Shown here: positions 9,965 through 18,591 of the stretch, in pieces
Position numbering within the stretch: the first letter of the stretch is position 1
Layout of the letters: each line of letters opens with the position of its first letter
Assembly (NCBI GenBank): GCA_905221605.1
Contig: CAJNDS010002823.1
Coordinates: 842,470 to 906,469 of the forward strand
Direction of reading: 5' to 3'
Origin: Symbiodinium natans
Lineage: Eukaryota > Sar > Dinophyceae > Suessiales > Symbiodiniaceae
Length of the DNA: 64,000 nucleotides
The notes under the pieces: generated by a model
Told to the model about the DNA's origin: nothing
Databases searched by the model: none
The model's input: the letters and a program-made list of their open reading frames with translations, nothing else
Translations under genes and position numbers: made by a program

Positions 9965-10170
9965 ACCATATATATATATATAACATGGCGACAAAAAGTA
10001 TATAAAATAGTTTTTCTATATATATATATATCACATACATATATAGTATTATATATGTATATATAGATATAATGTATCTATAGATCGATATGGATATTTG
10101 TTTCTTTGTGTGCATTTTGTATACTGATATATATATATATATATAGACATATGTACATGTGGTAAATTAT
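9965..10170. repeat. AT-rich intron-like tract
   Basis: TA repeats with short unique interruptions between two candidate exons on the minus strand. Confidence 0.75.
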
Positions 10171-10184
10171 CGATCAATGTCATT

Positions 10185-10240
10185 GTGCTGGTCAGTCCTT
10201 CAAGTCCTCCGGAGTAACAACAGCTGCCGGTTCCACAATG
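10185..10240 (-). CDS. candidate small exon
   Basis: After GCTAAG the minus strand reads GIVEPAAVVTPEDLKD before a stop. The composition matches the neighbouring Pro/Glu/Thr-rich exons. Confidence 0.3.
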
Positions 10241-10351
10241 CCTTAGCTGTTCTGAAGTTGCAAGTTTGTTAGTCCTTATATAAATTAACCATGTTAACAA
10301 CGATCTGTCGACATATACAATAGCTGCATATGTGTTACTTCTTGGCGGTGG

Positions 10352-10408
10352 TGTCGCCACAGATGGTGGGCTCGGCTCGGTGACTGCAGGGCCCGGCTCT
10401 GGCATTGC
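10352..10408 (-). CDS. candidate small Pro-rich exon
   Basis: After GAGAAG at 10409 the minus strand reads AMPEPGPAVTEPSPPSVATP. Pro/Ala/Thr-rich linker, same strand and style as 10982-11112. Confidence 0.35.
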
Positions 10409-10735
10409 CTTCTCAAGAATTAAATAGGCCCATGTAGATCATGTACGTCTATCATGTATACATACATGTATATATATATATATTGCATGTGGACATGAAG
10501 GAGATTAATATCAACTAAGAGAAGAAGAACAAGGACATGCAGGGAGCAAGTTTTTTACCAGGTTTCAGATCGACCAAGATCGATGACGAGCGAGAGAGAA
10601 AGTGATATAGAACAATGATCGATCTGATCACGATCGAGAAACAAAGCCGTCAGAAAGAGAGCCAGAAAAAGAGGGAGAGCGATAGATAAAAACATGCACG
10701 TTATACAGGAGAAAGAGACAGAGAGCAATGGACAA

Positions 10736-10739
<4 letters not shown>

Positions 10740-10824
<85 letters not shown>
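10740..10824. repeat. (GA)n microsatellite
   Basis: About 42 uninterrupted GA units inside a longer purine-rich stretch (10555-10850). The Ser-Leu ORFs on the minus strand are repeat shadows. Confidence 0.95.
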
Positions 10825-10828
<4 letters not shown>

Positions 10829-10849
10829 AAGAGAGAAAGAGGAGAGGGC

Positions 10850-10933
10850 AGCTTGGTAATGGCGTTTAGCTGAGGGCAAGGATCCTCCTCAGCAGATTCT
10901 TCGGGAGTTCCAGGCTCCTGGGCTGCGTTGTAG
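10850..10933 (-). CDS. candidate exon, acidic
   Basis: After GGGCAG at 10934 the minus strand reads YNAAQEPGTPEESAEEDPCP and QLNAIT, then enters the GA repeat. Pro/Glu-rich linker in the minus-strand exon series. Confidence 0.4.
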
Positions 10934-10981
10934 CTGCCCGGCATTATCATGTGCAGCATGAAAATCGCAAGGCATTGTCCA

Positions 10982-11112
10982 CTAAGTGCTCTGGGACACT
11001 AGGGGAGGCAGCTGGGAATCATTCCCTAGGTCAACAGCAGGTGGAGCTCGGCCATCATGACCAGCCACAGCCAGTGGCTCCACCGTCGCTGGCTCCACAG
11101 CCACTGCAGGTC
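10982..11112 (-). CDS. candidate exon, Pro/Val/Ala-rich
   Basis: Starts after CATAG at 11113 and reads PAVAVEPATVEPLAVAGHDG, RAPPAVDLGNDSQLPPLVSQ. A stop follows Ser-Thr, so either the exon ends just before it or this is a 3' end. In line with the other minus-strand exons. Confidence 0.4.
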
Positions 11113-11216
11113 CTATGTAGGGAGACGGACAAGGGCGAAAGAGGGAGAAGGGACACTGACACGCATGCACGCATGTCATGAGTGCATGTGCATGATATAT
11201 TTTATGTATGGTCAAG

Positions 11217-11486
11217 CCTGCAGAAGAAGCAGCAGTCGATGGCACGTGTACATCAGCTGGTGCAACGATCTCATCATCCGTAGTTTGCTCTTCCTCCGGC
11301 TGCTCCGGCGGGCCGTCACTTGAGCTAGACGAAGAAGCCGCCGGGACATGATATCGGCGCTCCTGCGCAGGAACAGGCAGGCCAAGATCGATCATGAGGC
11401 ACCGAATCTCTGAATCTCGTGGTCGATGGCCACGTCGAACCATGTCGTAAAAGACTGTGAGCATGCGCTTCACACCCCAGGCTTGC
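11217..11486 (-). CDS. exon, unknown protein with helical head and acidic tail
   Basis: Begins after TTAACAG at 11487 and reads QAWGVKRMLTVFYDMVRRGH, RPRDSEIRCLMIDLGLPVPA, QERRYHVPAASSSSSSDGPP, then an acidic Glu/Asp/Pro-rich tail, ending at TCTGCAG|GC, a GC-type donor. Balanced codon use over 90 residues makes it convincing. The acidic tail suggests a linker to the following exons. No domain recognised. Confidence 0.6.
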
Positions 11487-11589
11487 CTGTTAAGAAATGT
11501 ACCTGATCAATGCGCGTGCACATGCATGATGGACCGAGCACAACGACTGCACAACCTCATGGTGTGATCGATCATGTACATGATTATGT

Positions 11590-11767
11590 TGCAAGGACAG
11601 GCACTGGTGACACCATGTTGGATGCACATGAGATCAAAAAAGCTTTTGATATGGACCTCCAAGGTGTCGATGCCAACCCGGTGTGCCACATGGTTGTATG
11701 CCGTGACAAAGAGATGGCCGTTGGCTTTTATAGTGTCTCTCGTGACACTGTTTCCAGTGAAGATAAC
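11590..11767 (-). CDS. exon, unknown protein
   Basis: Starts after GCTAAG at 11768 and reads VIFTGNSVTRDTIKANGHLF, VTAYNHVAHRVGIDTLEVHI, KSFFDLMCIQHGVTSACPCN. Clearly coding-like, with alternating hydrophobic residues. The frame stays open past 11590 into CATG-rich DNA, so the donor is approximate. Upstream partner of 11217-11486. Confidence 0.55.
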
Positions 11768-11889
11768 CTTAGCAACTTTACATGCATGCATCTAGCGAAC
11801 ATCATGCATATATATATATATAATAATTATTCATAATAAGTAATATATATATAATAATATTATTATAATATATATACATATATAAGATC

Positions 11890-12286
11890 ACAGCGCATAC
11901 TGCAGCTCTACCCGAAAGATGAGCCATGCTGCAAACTCAAGCCTGTGTGCTCGTCTACGCATGCCACTGTCCTTCTCCCACGCTCTGGCCAAGTCCGTCG
12001 AGGACGATTCCAAATGCTCTTGGAGCGAGGCCGCCATGGATTGCAAAATGCAACGCGTGACAGTCCTAGTGCTAAAACGAACCCCTGCCCTGCTTGCTGC
12101 TGCACGCCTGTCTGCTGGCTTGCACACCTGCCCTACCATGGCCTTGATCGAGCCTGCAACAGAGCCAGCAATGCATGCACATTTATTCGCGACTCGTGGG
12201 CGCATGCGCACACACATGCAACAACCAGAAGCATCTTGCAAATGGCCGGCCTCTTCACGGAACGACGTGCTTCGAGAGCGATCCAT
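11890..12286 (-). CDS. candidate exon region, possible gene start
   Basis: A minus-strand frame begins MDRSRSTSFREEAGHLQDAS at an ATG (12286) and later reads GSIKAMVGQVCKPADRRAAA, then SMAASLQEHLESSSTDLARA, WEKDSGMRRRAHRLEFAAWL and a stop at 11888. A CGCATGCGC-rich middle part may be a short intron ending at GTTGCAG. It could be the first exon or exons of the large minus-strand gene, or a separate gene. No family recognised. Confidence 0.4.
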
Positions 12287-12357
12287 GGCCCAGGTATTTA
12301 AATGTGAGACCTCTACATTGCATGACACATAAACTATATAGCTATATAATAACACAT

Positions 12358-12595
12358 GTGTTTAGGGTTTAGGGTTTATAAGGGTTTAGGGTTTTAGGGT
12401 TTTAGGGTTTAGGGTCTGTGGTTTAGGGTTTCGGGTTTAGCGTTTAGGGTTGAGGGTTTAGGGTTTATAGAGGGTTTAGGGTTTATAGGGTTTAGCTCCC
12501 AGGGTTTAGGGTTTAGGGTAAACCCTAAACCAACATGCGCCTGGGGTTTAGGGTTTAGGGTCAACCCTAAACCAACATGCGCATCTATATACTTT
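12358..12595 (+). repeat. telomere-like array, TTTAGGG with inverted CCCTAAA segments
   Basis: GTTTAGGG units to 12520, then two short CCCTAAACC segments in opposite orientation flanking ACCAACATGCGC, which occurs twice (12530-12541 and 12571-12582), showing a small local duplication. It lies just upstream of the LINE. Confidence 0.85.
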
Positions 12596-12820
12596 AAATG
12601 ACGCATGTACGTAATATGACATGCCGTGCCATGCTCGTGCTTCATGATCTTCATGTATGCTGGAACCTGTCGAATATGCACATGTTCATGCATGATCGCA
12701 CATAATGCATGCTAACATATAGCATATAATATATATATAGTTAATATGCATATCTTTGTCGAAAATGTCGGAAAACTATGAAAACCAAGGTTTCCAGTAA
12801 AACAAGGTAAACAAGTAAAA

Positions 12821-13234
12821 TTGACTTTTTTGCGGGTAACTGCGGGTATTTCCCATACAAATACATGCTTTACTTTTTTTTTCGGGAGAACGGTGGTCCA
12901 GGCCACTTTTCCCCGAAAACAGTACCACAACGCGCTCTTCGAACTGGCATGCAGAAAAAGGAGATTTACTCGACCAGTTGTGGGTGAAGCGGTGGCAATG
13001 GTGCTGAGTCAAGGGGAAGATGAGCTTTGGAACGCGCTTTGGTTGGACACCAAGCGATTTTTGCAGGAGCTTGATGGTGCAGTGCAATCCATGAGTAAAA
13101 GGGAGGGTAGGCCAATGGAAGCCTACATGGATCCTGACCAGTACAAAAAAGGCTCACATGACTCCACAGACTGTGTCACCTGGATACAGCAAGCTGTGCA
13201 AGTTCTTCAATCGGGGAAGGTGTCGCAATGGTGA
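12821..13234 (+). CDS. LINE: N-terminal open frame
   Basis: Opens at a TTG and reads, after 5'-UTR-like sequence, ALFELACRKRRFTRPVVGEA, VAMVLSQGEDELWNALWLDT, KRFLQELDGAVQSMSKREGR. It is followed in another frame by the zinc-finger ORF. The change sits next to a run of six A at about 13144-13149, and one A fewer would join the two frames. Helical, not recognised as a named domain. Confidence 0.5.
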   Translation: MTFLRVTAGISHTNTCFTFFFGRTVVQATFPRKQYHNALFELACRKRRFTRPVVGEAVAMVLSQGEDELWNALWLDTKRFLQELDGAVQSMSKREGRPMEAYMDPDQYKKGSHDSTDCVTWIQQAVQVLQSGKVSQW

Positions 13235-14576
13235 TGGATGTCCCTATGAGCATCGTCGTTATGGTGAAGGGTGGCCTGAAGGAGAGCCAACTGAGCCAAA
13301 GAACAGCCAAAAAACTGGTGACGAGGATGGGGACATCGGTGGCCCTCCAACTGATGAAGGTACAGTGGATGAGGTGCAGCAGGAGCGGGAGGATTCGGCC
13401 TTCCGTGCCCAGTACAACTATGGCAAAGGGACATCAAAAGGTGAGCCTACGCTGGGTGAAATGAAGAAACGGCTGTGTCTGTATTACAATCAAAGTGGTT
13501 GTAAATATGGGACTGCGTGCAGATATCTCCACGACGATGACATGGCATTGGAAGGGACTTGGGAGCCTGGCAAATCTTGGGACAATGCTTCCAGGAAGGC
13601 ACTAAGGGACGCGGGGTTCCACCATTGCTGTTTCGATTATTACATCAGAGGACGTTGCCGGAAAGGGTCAAATTTCTGCAAGTACTCCCACGACGAGATG
13701 TCTGATGAGCGGCTGACTAACCTGAAACACCTGGTACATGTGGCCAATCAGGTCCGGTTTGAAAAAGAGAGAGGATGGGAGATTTCGGACAGGAGCACTT
13801 TTCAGCCACCTGCGAGTGGGGGAGCTGAATCTTCATCATCCTCGGCACCAAAAGCGCTGCAAATGACCAATGTGTCACAAAAAGATGGTGAAAAGGGTAT
13901 TCTGGATGAAGAAGAAGCTGATGAGCAAAAGAATTCGGTGGCTGCATCCACTAGTACGCAGCTTCACAATCCAGAGGAGCCAATTGAAAATTGGATGGCT
14001 CGCAACGAACACCTGTGGGTGTATACCCCTCATGTAAGTGAGGTGATGATTACCCTCGGTGTGACCAATGTGTCGGACTTGCAAGAGTTCATCTTTGTGG
14101 AAGATTTGGTTGACAAAGGGATCAACAAGGTGACCGCATGCAAAATTCTGCAATTGGTGGGTGAGGTCCGATATCGACCGGGAGGACCGGAAAAGGCAGT
14201 TCCTTCTGATGCATCTGTGCGGGTACAACAATCTTCTGGGAACAAAGGGACTGGAAGAGCGGCGGTGCGAACCCTCACTCAGGTGCGTGAAGCTGAAGGC
14301 TCCGGTGCAAAAACAATGCCGAGAGGCTCCTATCGGGAGCTTTTTGATAAGGTCAGGTGCCGTGATGCTTGGACGCTTGCGCAGAGGTCTCCGCTGTGCG
14401 TACAGAAGCTGCAGTTGGTGGGAGTTGGAATGCCGCCGGTGAACCCGCCAACAAAAAAGTATCGGTCAATATCAAACCCTGTGAAAAGGGGAAGGCCCTT
14501 GCTGGACAAAAAACAGGTGCGACAAGTGCCACGCTCTCGGCAGAAGTGGTGGAAAAGCCGAAGCCACTGGAACTGA
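13158..14576 (+). CDS. LINE ORF1: triple CCCH zinc-finger protein
   Basis: Starts at ATG (MTPQTVSPGYSKLCKFFNRG). Three CCCH fingers: C-x7-C-x5-C-x3-H in LCKFFNRGRCRNGDGCPYEH, the same spacing in CLYYNQSGCKYGTACRYLH, and C-x8-C-x6-C-x3-H in CFDYYIRGRCRKGSNFCKYSH. Such fingers usually bind RNA, so a nucleic-acid chaperone or RNA-packaging role is likely by analogy with other LINE ORF1 proteins. A Ser/acidic linker follows, then a helical part (HVSEVMITLGVTNVSDLQEF) resembling a short helix-hairpin bundle. Past about residue 400 the sequence becomes basic and is probably out of frame; the natural continuation is in the next ORF. Confidence 0.7.
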   Translation: MTPQTVSPGYSKLCKFFNRGRCRNGDGCPYEHRRYGEGWPEGEPTEPKNSQKTGDEDGDIGGPPTDEGTVDEVQQEREDSAFRAQYNYGKGTSKGEPTLGEMKKRLCLYYNQSGCKYGTACRYLHDDDMALEGTWEPGKSWDNASRKALRDAGFHHCCFDYYIRGRCRKGSNFCKYSHDEMSDERLTNLKHLVHVANQVRFEKERGWEISDRSTFQPPASGGAESSSSSAPKALQMTNVSQKDGEKGILDEEEADEQKNSVAASTSTQLHNPEEPIENWMARNEHLWVYTPHVSEVMITLGVTNVSDLQEFIFVEDLVDKGINKVTACKILQLVGEVRYRPGGPEKAVPSDASVRVQQSSGNKGTGRAAVRTLTQVREAEGSGAKTMPRGSYRELFDKVRCRDAWTLAQRSPLCVQKLQLVGVGMPPVNPPTKKYRSISNPVKRGRPLLDKKQVRQVPRSRQKWWKSRSHWN

Positions 14577-16627
14577 AGCCTCGTGGTGGGTTGTCGTATC
14601 GGTTCAGCAGAGCGTGGGCAGATGTGGTGGACGATGATGAACAGGCGGAGGCCTTGGTCTCGTATGCCGCTTCCTCAAGCGATTCAAGCGAGGAAGAGAC
14701 CAATGCTGTGCACCGCATGCGGGAAATCCTTTTGCAAGAAAGGGATTCACAGAGAACTGCGATTCGTGGCAATGTTCCGCTGGGTGGTTCTTCCGGCCCC
14801 AATGACGGGCAGAAAAAATCGGTTCACCTTGGCAAAGAACGCGACAAAGCGTCGCGGGGGGAGACCCGCCAAGAAGTGACTTCTCAAGTTTTTTCGCTAC
14901 CACAACCTTCTCGTCGAACTGAACAGTCTCAAAAAAGAGCAAGGGATGGCTCAGTTATAGTTGGTTCGCTGGCGGTGGGCTCCACGGATGAGGTTTTACC
15001 TGGGCAAGGTGTTGCTGGACAGGTGAATGTATCTGAAGGCGCTCAAGTTCTTCCTGGGCAAGAAGTGGCTGGACAGGAGACGGCGCTGGAAGGAGCAGTG
15101 CAAATTCCTGGCGAGGAGACTGACCAAAACGAAGGAGAAGGTGGGAGCAATGAACTCCATGGTGATGGTGCGAAGACATTGGATGTTCGTCCGGTGAAGA
15201 ATGTTCCTCAGCAATTGCTGGTTAAAGGTCTTCTGAATCGGATTTATTGGAAGGTTGCAGTTGGCAAGTTGCCGGTGGGGCAAAGAGACTGCCAAAAAGG
15301 GTCCAATAAGATGGATCGAAATTTGGTTATTAGCATGTCATCCGAAGGTGCAAGCGAACAGGATGAGAACCTGGCACTGGAGGACGATGCTGATCAGTCA
15401 ATGGGTGACGGTGCGATGGTAGTTCTGGTGTATGATCCAAGGACGCTGATTCAGTCGCCAACAACTGATTGGGTTATGCGTCGTGGTCTGACCGATCGTT
15501 CCGTCTGGCCAGCAATGGCGTACACAGCACAGAGAATATGTGCTGAAATGGTTCAAGTGGATGAACTGAATGCCCAGTTGAATACTGGGAGACTCCTTTT
15601 TGAAAGGAGAGATCAAGGATATTATTGTGATTTGCATCATTCGTTCCATGACAATCCGTGCTTGCCGGTGGTGGGAAATTATCCTCTTTCGGTGATGGGT
15701 GCACTGCTTTCTCCTGGCCTGGAAAAGGAATTCAGAAATACTGAAAAGTTTGGAACTGCTATGGAGGCAATAGCCTATGATTGGAGTCGCAGTCCAGGCA
15801 TGGAAGTTCATGTGGAACTTATGGCAAGGGTAGCCAATCTGGTCGCTCCATTCCTTAGACTTGGAGGCCAAGGGACAGTGGTGAATTCCGAGTTTCTCTG
15901 GCAGCACGGGAGGGATCAAATGATGGAGTTCCTTCAGGCGGCGACCTGCGCTGATCAATTGGAAGTTCTCTGGAGAAGAATGGACGACGATGCTGATGAG
16001 GAAGTGGATCCTACAGGAATGGCGCTGGAGATCCCCGATCAACAAGATGCGGTACTAGATCAAGGGAACAATGAATCCCTTATTCCCATTGAAGATGCTG
16101 GAGGTGAGACACCTGGTGACACTGGAAGGGATGGCAAAGCGCCAGAAGTCTCTCCGGAAGAGGAGACATCCAGTGGGTCGTCAAGACTGGCGGGCACAAG
16201 GATTTTCTTGTGGTCAGTGTACTCTCGCGTTGCTTCCAATTTCTCTATGCAGGACCGCACTACTGGTAAGATCTTTGACAGCACAAAAGGGTATCCTGGT
16301 GAAGGACCAAGCAATGATGACAATCCTTCCTCTAAGAGGAACTTACCCTGGATCTCGGAAGACTACCTCGACGAAGTGGTGTCAAAAAAGATGGAAAGGT
16401 CTTCAGATATGGATGGGTTTGTTCCGGGAAGTGAGGGACCATTGGAAAAGGCAGAGGTGGAGAATGTTACTGCCTCTAAAATTCTTATGGCTCTTTGGAA
16501 GAAGGGACATAGAGTTGGTTATAGGAGGTTGTGTCGTTCGAACGCATCTGGATGCAAGGTTGGAGCAATGAAACGTCCAATCAATCAAACCAATGCAAAG
16601 GGGCGGGCTACACAGCCGTGGGTCTGA
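14369..16627 (+). CDS. LINE: long middle region, unknown function
   Basis: A 752-codon frame opening at a TTG right after a stop; the frame change from the preceding ORF lies near 14363-14400. Residues about 70-110 are acidic (ADVVDDDEQAEALVSYAASS). Two imperfect 18-residue repeats are of the type VLPGQGVAGQVNVSEGAQ / VLPGQEVAGQETALEGAV. A well-folded-looking block follows (SPTTDWVMRRGLTDRSVWPA ... LLFERRDQGYYCDLHHSFHD), with no family that I recognise. The last 70 residues lead to the endonuclease, which continues in the next frame. No clear N-terminal endonuclease motif is visible, so the endonuclease may be shortened or very divergent. Confidence 0.6.
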   Translation: MDACAEVSAVRTEAAVGGSWNAAGEPANKKVSVNIKPCEKGKALAGQKTGATSATLSAEVVEKPKPLELKPRGGLSYRFSRAWADVVDDDEQAEALVSYAASSSDSSEEETNAVHRMREILLQERDSQRTAIRGNVPLGGSSGPNDGQKKSVHLGKERDKASRGETRQEVTSQVFSLPQPSRRTEQSQKRARDGSVIVGSLAVGSTDEVLPGQGVAGQVNVSEGAQVLPGQEVAGQETALEGAVQIPGEETDQNEGEGGSNELHGDGAKTLDVRPVKNVPQQLLVKGLLNRIYWKVAVGKLPVGQRDCQKGSNKMDRNLVISMSSEGASEQDENLALEDDADQSMGDGAMVVLVYDPRTLIQSPTTDWVMRRGLTDRSVWPAMAYTAQRICAEMVQVDELNAQLNTGRLLFERRDQGYYCDLHHSFHDNPCLPVVGNYPLSVMGALLSPGLEKEFRNTEKFGTAMEAIAYDWSRSPGMEVHVELMARVANLVAPFLRLGGQGTVVNSEFLWQHGRDQMMEFLQAATCADQLEVLWRRMDDDADEEVDPTGMALEIPDQQDAVLDQGNNESLIPIEDAGGETPGDTGRDGKAPEVSPEEETSSGSSRLAGTRIFLWSVYSRVASNFSMQDRTTGKIFDSTKGYPGEGPSNDDNPSSKRNLPWISEDYLDEVVSKKMERSSDMDGFVPGSEGPLEKAEVENVTASKILMALWKKGHRVGYRRLCRSNASGCKVGAMKRPINQTNAKGRATQPWV

Positions 16628-18591
16628 GACAAAGACGGTGGGACTACACGATTGTGTCCCTCTACCTGAGGGACACGGAAGGCCTGAATGGCCCCACAAA
16701 TGCAGAGGTGCTATCCTCTCTGGTGGCGTTCGTAAGAACCCTCCCAGAGCCCTGGATCATCTTGGGGGACTGGAACCTGGACCCGACTGAAGTTCAGGAC
16801 ACAGCGCTGATTCAGGTGATGCGGGGGAGAATGGTAGCCACTGGAGAAGCTACTTGCAACCATGGGGCGGAGCTGGATTTTGGGGTAGTGAGTAGGAGCC
16901 TGGAAGCCCTGGTGGATCTGTCTGTGACCTGGGCAGTCCCGTGGAAACCACATGCAGCCTTGCACCTCAAAGTCAAGGACGGTGCCAGCGAATGGAAATC
17001 CTGGAAGCTTCCCCAGTTCCCGAAACTCACAGCAGACCTCAAAAACCAGGAATGGCAAGAGGTCCAACCCTCCCATTTCGCCATAATGGACAGGACCTGT
17101 GCCCAAGAGGACCAGAGCACCTGGCAACTGGCGACCTGGGCGGCCAGCCTGGAGCACTGCCACGAAGCTCCGAGGACTGGCAGAGGGTGGTGTGTGCAGG
17201 CCCAATGGGGACCCTTGGTCTTGCAGCGCCCTTCCACTGCCCCCAAAGGCTCTGAAGTGGGCTGGTGGGCACGCATAGCCAGAATCCTGGAAGAGGTGCC
17301 AGCCTCCCAGCAGCACCTACCGGACCTAGGCACTCTCCAAGCCTGCCAAGACATTGCTGAAGGTACTGCCTTCCTCACAGAACTGTGCCGGCAATGTTCA
17401 GCAACAGAACCACAGTGGCGGTCCTTGAGTGTTGAGGCCAGACACAAGGAGGCGGCCCTCCAAATGCAGAGAGCCAAGGAGCAGCAGGCCCAGTACAAGG
17501 ACTGGCTCCAAGCGGGATTAGCGAAAGGGATGAGACCTCTCTACAGTTCTCTCAAGAAGAGTGAGAGAGTCCTGGATCGGCCCTTCCAAAACCTCCCAGG
17601 CGAAGAGCGCCCAGGGGCCAGGAGGAAGCAGTGGGTCGCAATTTGGGGAGAGGTAGAATTTTCCCCCCCGATAGGCCAGACCCTGCTGGATGCAGCCAAA
17701 GCCTCCCCGCTGTTCAAAATAACAGCAGAGGTGCTCCAGGCCATCCTCAAGAATGTCACCGACAAGGCAGGAGGTCTTGATGGGCTCACCTATGCTGCCC
17801 TCAAAAACCTACCTGGGCCGGCCTATGAGCAGCTCACCCAAGTCCTGAACTTGGCTGAAACCACAGGCGTGGCGCCACAGCACTGGCAGGCGCACCATGT
17901 GGCACTCCTGCCCAAAAATGCTGACATAGAAAGGCCCATAACCCTCACATCCATCACCTATCGGCTTTGGTGCTTCTGCAGAGCGCAGGTCGTCAAGAAA
18001 TGGATGCGAGAAACTGCAGAGAGGTTCCCATGGGATAAAGCCTCCCCGGGTAACACTTGTCTAGAAACAGGCATGCAGAGGCTCCTGAGAGGAGAGGTTA
18101 GCCGAGCAGCCAACAAACATGCCTGTGCGGTCCTGTTGGACCTGCAGACTTTCTATGACAGTGTTAATTGGACCAAATTGGAGGAGCGGATAGTGGCGAC
18201 CGGCTTCCCGCCAGCTATAGCCCTCCTGGTCATGCAAGCCTACCGGGGAACGAGATATCTCGTGGCAGAGGATCTCCTTTCGGAGGGGATCCTCCCTGCC
18301 AGGGGCATCCTCGCGGGGTGCCCTTTCGCAACAATGATGGCAAGGGTTTACCTCCAGCCGATAATGCACGAAGCCGCTCAGCTCCGCAGTATCACCGCCT
18401 TGGACACCTGGGTAGACGACATCGGAGCGGATTTCGAAGCACGATATCCAGAGCAGGCAGCTTTTGCGGTTTATGAAGGTTACAAAACCCTTCGCCGGCT
18501 TCTGGAAGGTAGCGACCTCCGTCTGTCCCTTAAGAAAACAGGCTTCCTGTGCACCACTGCAGAAGCCAGAAGGGAGCTACAGAAGATTTAG
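16531..18591 (+). CDS. LINE ORF2: endonuclease C-terminal half and reverse transcriptase
   Basis: The coding part starts effectively near 16620. Residues about 35-150 look like the second half of an exo-endo-phosphatase endonuclease: VSLYLRDTEG, then WIILGDWNLDP (Gly-Asp-Trp-Asn for the usual GDFN), AELDFGVVS and a late His in WKPHAALHL. The reverse transcriptase follows: DKAGGLDGLTYAALKNLPGP, RPITLTSITYRLW, motif A AVLLDLQTFYDSVNW, motif B GILAGCPFATMMARVY, motif C DTWVDDIGADF with the catalytic Asp pair, then LRLSLKKTGFLC. All three catalytic aspartates are visible. The frame ends in a stop just past the thumb. Third-position C/G is higher here than in the upstream frames. Confidence 0.85.
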   Translation: MSFERIWMQGWSNETSNQSNQCKGAGYTAVGLRQRRWDYTIVSLYLRDTEGLNGPTNAEVLSSLVAFVRTLPEPWIILGDWNLDPTEVQDTALIQVMRGRMVATGEATCNHGAELDFGVVSRSLEALVDLSVTWAVPWKPHAALHLKVKDGASEWKSWKLPQFPKLTADLKNQEWQEVQPSHFAIMDRTCAQEDQSTWQLATWAASLEHCHEAPRTGRGWCVQAQWGPLVLQRPSTAPKGSEVGWWARIARILEEVPASQQHLPDLGTLQACQDIAEGTAFLTELCRQCSATEPQWRSLSVEARHKEAALQMQRAKEQQAQYKDWLQAGLAKGMRPLYSSLKKSERVLDRPFQNLPGEERPGARRKQWVAIWGEVEFSPPIGQTLLDAAKASPLFKITAEVLQAILKNVTDKAGGLDGLTYAALKNLPGPAYEQLTQVLNLAETTGVAPQHWQAHHVALLPKNADIERPITLTSITYRLWCFCRAQVVKKWMRETAERFPWDKASPGNTCLETGMQRLLRGEVSRAANKHACAVLLDLQTFYDSVNWTKLEERIVATGFPPAIALLVMQAYRGTRYLVAEDLLSEGILPARGILAGCPFATMMARVYLQPIMHEAAQLRSITALDTWVDDIGADFEARYPEQAAFAVYEGYKTLRRLLEGSDLRLSLKKTGFLCTTAEARRELQKI

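Noticed and set aside
13130-13170. Programmed frameshift in the LINE at the run of six A
   Set aside because: A slip there could join the frames, but no downstream pseudoknot was identified and other frame chang­es lack slippery sites; a simple indel is the plainer explanation.
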